From: an uncultured Eubacteriales bacterium
GTDB lineage: Bacteria; Bacillota; Clostridia; Oscillospirales; Acutalibacteraceae
Assembly: GCA_948815685.1 (NCBI GenBank)
Contig: CAQJOC010000039.1
Coordinates: 1,769 to 9,239, forward strand
Reading direction: 5' to 3'
DNA length: 7,471 nucleotides
Under the pieces are notes generated by a model that did no database searches, was not told the DNA's origin, and worked only from the letters and a program-made list of their open reading frames with translations. The position numbers were made by a program, and so were the translations under genes. Positions 6,092 to 7,471 of the stretch are shown in pieces (position 1 is the first letter of the stretch; each line of letters begins with the position of its first letter).

Positions 6092-6120
6092 ATTATATCC
6101 AACATTATCTGCAGAGTCAA
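6092..6120 (-). promoter_or_regulatory. Sigma-A-type promoter of the DUF1292 gene
   Basis: On the minus strand TTGACT (6120-6115) and a perfect TATAAT (6097-6092) are separated by 17 bases. The predicted transcription start, about 6085, falls on the first base of the AGGAG ribosome binding site, giving a leader of about 15 bases. Confidence 0.75.
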
Positions 6121-6264
6121 TTATATTATATAGTCAACGTGGCTGAAAAAGGATAAAGAAGATAGTAAAATGGAGAAATGAGTTATTCAAAAAAATATTT
6201 AAATCTTATAAAACACCTTACTCGCAGATTTAATTTCTGTTGTTTGCAATTATGGGTTTTTATT

Positions 6265-6284
6265 TTGATTCTGCAGGAAGTCTA
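6265..6284 (+). repeat. Family B terminal-repeat-like sequence, solo copy
   Basis: TTGATTCTGCAGGAAGTCTA matches the ends at 5431-5450 (16 of 20) and 3982-4001 (17 of 20) in the same orientation. It shares TTTTG before and TTGT after the core with the 5431 copy. No inverted partner is visible in the neighbouring 300 bases. Confidence 0.5.
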
Positions 6285-6371
6285 TTGTCTGTCCTTAAAT
6301 AAAAAACTTTCCTTTTAAGTGCGATATATTTGTATAATTTATGTTTATGTTTTATGATATTTGTTTATATT

Positions 6372-6406
6372 AACGATATTTAACAACAAAATTGTTGAAT
6401 ATCGTT
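6372..6406 (+). terminator. Strong hairpin with T-tail, overlapping a promoter
   Basis: AACGATATTTAACAA (6372-6386) pairs over 15 positions, with one G-T pair, with TTGTTGAATATCGTT (6392-6406) around a CAAAA loop. On the plus strand a run of T with one C follows (6407-6415), the form of an intrinsic terminator. Yet no plus-strand gene lies upstream for more than 2 kb, and the right arm contains the -35 box of the surface protein promoter. It may instead be an operator or an insulator against read-through. Confidence 0.6.
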
Positions 6407-6423
6407 TTTCTTTTTGGTATAAT
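6395..6423 (+). promoter_or_regulatory. Promoter of the glycine-rich surface protein gene
   Basis: TTGAAT (6395-6400) and a perfect TATAAT (6418-6423) are separated by 17 bases, and TG at 6415-6416 makes an extended -10 (TGGTATAAT). The leader to the ATG is about 95 bases. The -35 box lies in the right arm of the hairpin at 6372-6406. Confidence 0.7.
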
Positions 6424-6525
6424 TGTTATAAAAATTTAATTGATGAAAAAATATCTAAAATAATATATCAAAACACACCGGGTCTTATTAAGGCAAAATA
6501 TAAACACAAAGGAGCGGAAACACTT

Positions 6526-7471
6526 ATGCAAAAAATTATAAACATAGAAAAATTAAACGATAATAAGATAGATGAAAAAAAAATAAGTTTTAAAACAATA
6601 ATAAAAAAATTTACATCTGTTTTGTTATCTCTTAGCCTTATAAGCGGACTTTTACCAATAGGGATACAATCTCCTTCTGTAAAAGCTGCCGGAGGATTGA
6701 CATTCCAAGAGAATACTTTTTATTTAGATGATTTCATAAAATATCAAAGGAATAAACAGAATTCTACTTTTTTTGATGACGTTTTTACTACAAGTTCTCT
6801 CACAAACTGCAACATACTTAGAAATGGTAAAAAATATCTCATATATAATGAATCAGGTACACCTCTTGAATTTAGATGCACAGTTCCGAACTCAAGTCCT
6901 TTTGAGGTAGACTTGAATGCCGTCGTTTATTTGTATATTTATGGAAAAGTAAATATATACGGTCAAGATGCAACACTTAACAACCCGGGAACCGCAGGAA
7001 TAAAAGTTCCTGGCTCATCTACTTTATATATCAGAAGCTATTTAAAAGCAGCTGGCGATGTTATGATAAAAGGCGGAGATGGCACTAAGGGCTCTGATGG
7101 GCAACCCGGTAATGGAGCAACGGGCAATACAAATCCGGGATACGGAGGTAGTGGTGGAAATGGTGGAAATGGTGCCGGAGCTGGAATAGGAAGTAACGGA
7201 GCAAAAGGCGGAATTGTATCTCCGCAGTTGGACGTTGCTGCTGGGAAAGCTCCGGAAGTTAACGGAAAAATATATCTTTTCTTTGTTGGAAATCGACCAA
7301 ATATTCAAGGCGGAGCCGGAAAAAGCGGAGGAAAAGGTGGCGATGGCGCGAATGGAACGAAGTGTACGGGAGGACCATTTAAATGGGAAAAAGCTGCCGG
7401 CGGCGGCGGGGGCGGTGGTGGCGGTGGTGGCGGTTACCCGGGTATGCCGGTTGGACTCGGTGGACCGGGCG
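6526..7471 (+). CDS. Secreted glycine-rich surface protein, 3' end missing
   Basis: The frame opens at an ATG with AAAGGAG 11 bases upstream (6508-6514) and runs open off the window, giving 315 visible residues. Residues 1-54 are a long signal peptide: a charged leader, then a hydrophobic core (SVLLSLSLISGLLPIGI) and V-K-A at 52-54 before the likely cut. Residues 55-182 form a beta-rich domain whose last part (GTAGIKVPGSSTLYIRSYLKAAGDVMIKGG) resembles the beta-helix units before glycine-rich stretches in large clostridial surface proteins. Residues 183-230 are glycine-rich with GGDG, GSDG, GGNGGNG and GAGIG units; after a beta spacer (231-264) glycine-rich sequence resumes, with a run of 12 glycines at 292-303. 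Such sequence can pack as polyglycine or collagen-like helices. The anchoring signal, if any, lies beyond the window. An adhesin or wall-surface structural role is inference. Confidence 0.8.
   Translation, partial: MQKIINIEKLNDNKIDEKKISFKTIIKKFTSVLLSLSLISGLLPIGIQSPSVKAAGGLTFQENTFYLDDFIKYQRNKQNSTFFDDVFTTSSLTNCNILRNGKKYLIYNESGTPLEFRCTVPNSSPFEVDLNAVVYLYIYGKVNIYGQDATLNNPGTAGIKVPGSSTLYIRSYLKAAGDVMIKGGDGTKGSDGQPGNGATGNTNPGYGGSGGNGGNGAGAGIGSNGAKGGIVSPQLDVAAGKAPEVNGKIYLFFVGNRPNIQGGAGKSGGKGGDGANGTKCTGGPFKWEKAAGGGGGGGGGGGGYPGMPVGLGGPG

Larger units (their letters stand above)
6071..6525. other. Stretch between the DUF1292 and surface protein genes
   Basis: This 455-base interval separates two divergent genes. 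It contains the DUF1292 promoter (6092-6120), a solo family B end (6265-6284), an isolated TATAAT (6333-6338), a strong hairpin (6372-6406) and the promoter and roughly 100-base leader of the surface protein gene. No protein gene is supported in it. Confidence 0.65.

Noticed and set aside
7042..7308. Serine-rich 88-codon minus-strand frame
   Set aside because: Glycine codons of the surface protein gene read as Ser, Thr and Ala on the opposite strand; this is a shadow of the real gene.

Overview
The window comes from a low-GC, endospore-forming Firmicute, most likely in the class Clostridia. It is strongly AT-rich, carries three conserved sporulation genes (yqfC, yqfD, ylbJ), uses AGGAG/AGGTG-type ribosome binding sites with several TTG starts, and encodes a DUF1292 protein and a Gram-positive-type 6S RNA. 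I cannot place the family or genus from sequence alone.

Layout. 1-1017 (+): the 3' part of a DUF5050-like beta-propeller protein whose start lies outside the window. 1151-2643 (-): a two-gene sporulation operon, yqfC then yqfD, with a sigma-E-like promoter candidate. 2749-3906 (+): the divergently read sporulation membrane protein gene ylbJ. 3907-4379: a gene-free stretch with two families of terminal-inverted-repeat sequences, including a 220-base MITE-like element. 4380-5132 (-): a secreted zinc amidase of the Amidase_3 family, with a good housekeeping promoter and a 17-base dyad over the predicted transcription start. 5133-5527: its leader and promoter plus a second degenerate inverted-repeat element. 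5528-5717 (-): a 6S RNA, recognised by its full secondary structure and a TATAAT box just upstream. 5777-6070 (-): the DUF1292 gene, with a strong promoter and a very short leader. 6071-6525: promoters, one more repeat end, and a 35-base hairpin overlapping the promoter of the last gene. 6526-7471 (+): the 5' part of a secreted, glycine-rich surface protein running off the window.

The genes fall into loosely related themes. YqfC, YqfD and YlbJ all act in the mother cell or spore envelope during sporulation in known spore formers. The amidase and the glycine-rich protein are exported and act on or at the cell wall, both apparently from vegetative-type promoters. 6S RNA is a global regulator of the housekeeping RNA polymerase. 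I see no phage, CRISPR or defence system and no intact transposase. The least ordinary material is non-coding: the 6S RNA, the two related terminal-repeat families that meet at one shared TA, and the dyads sitting on two promoters.
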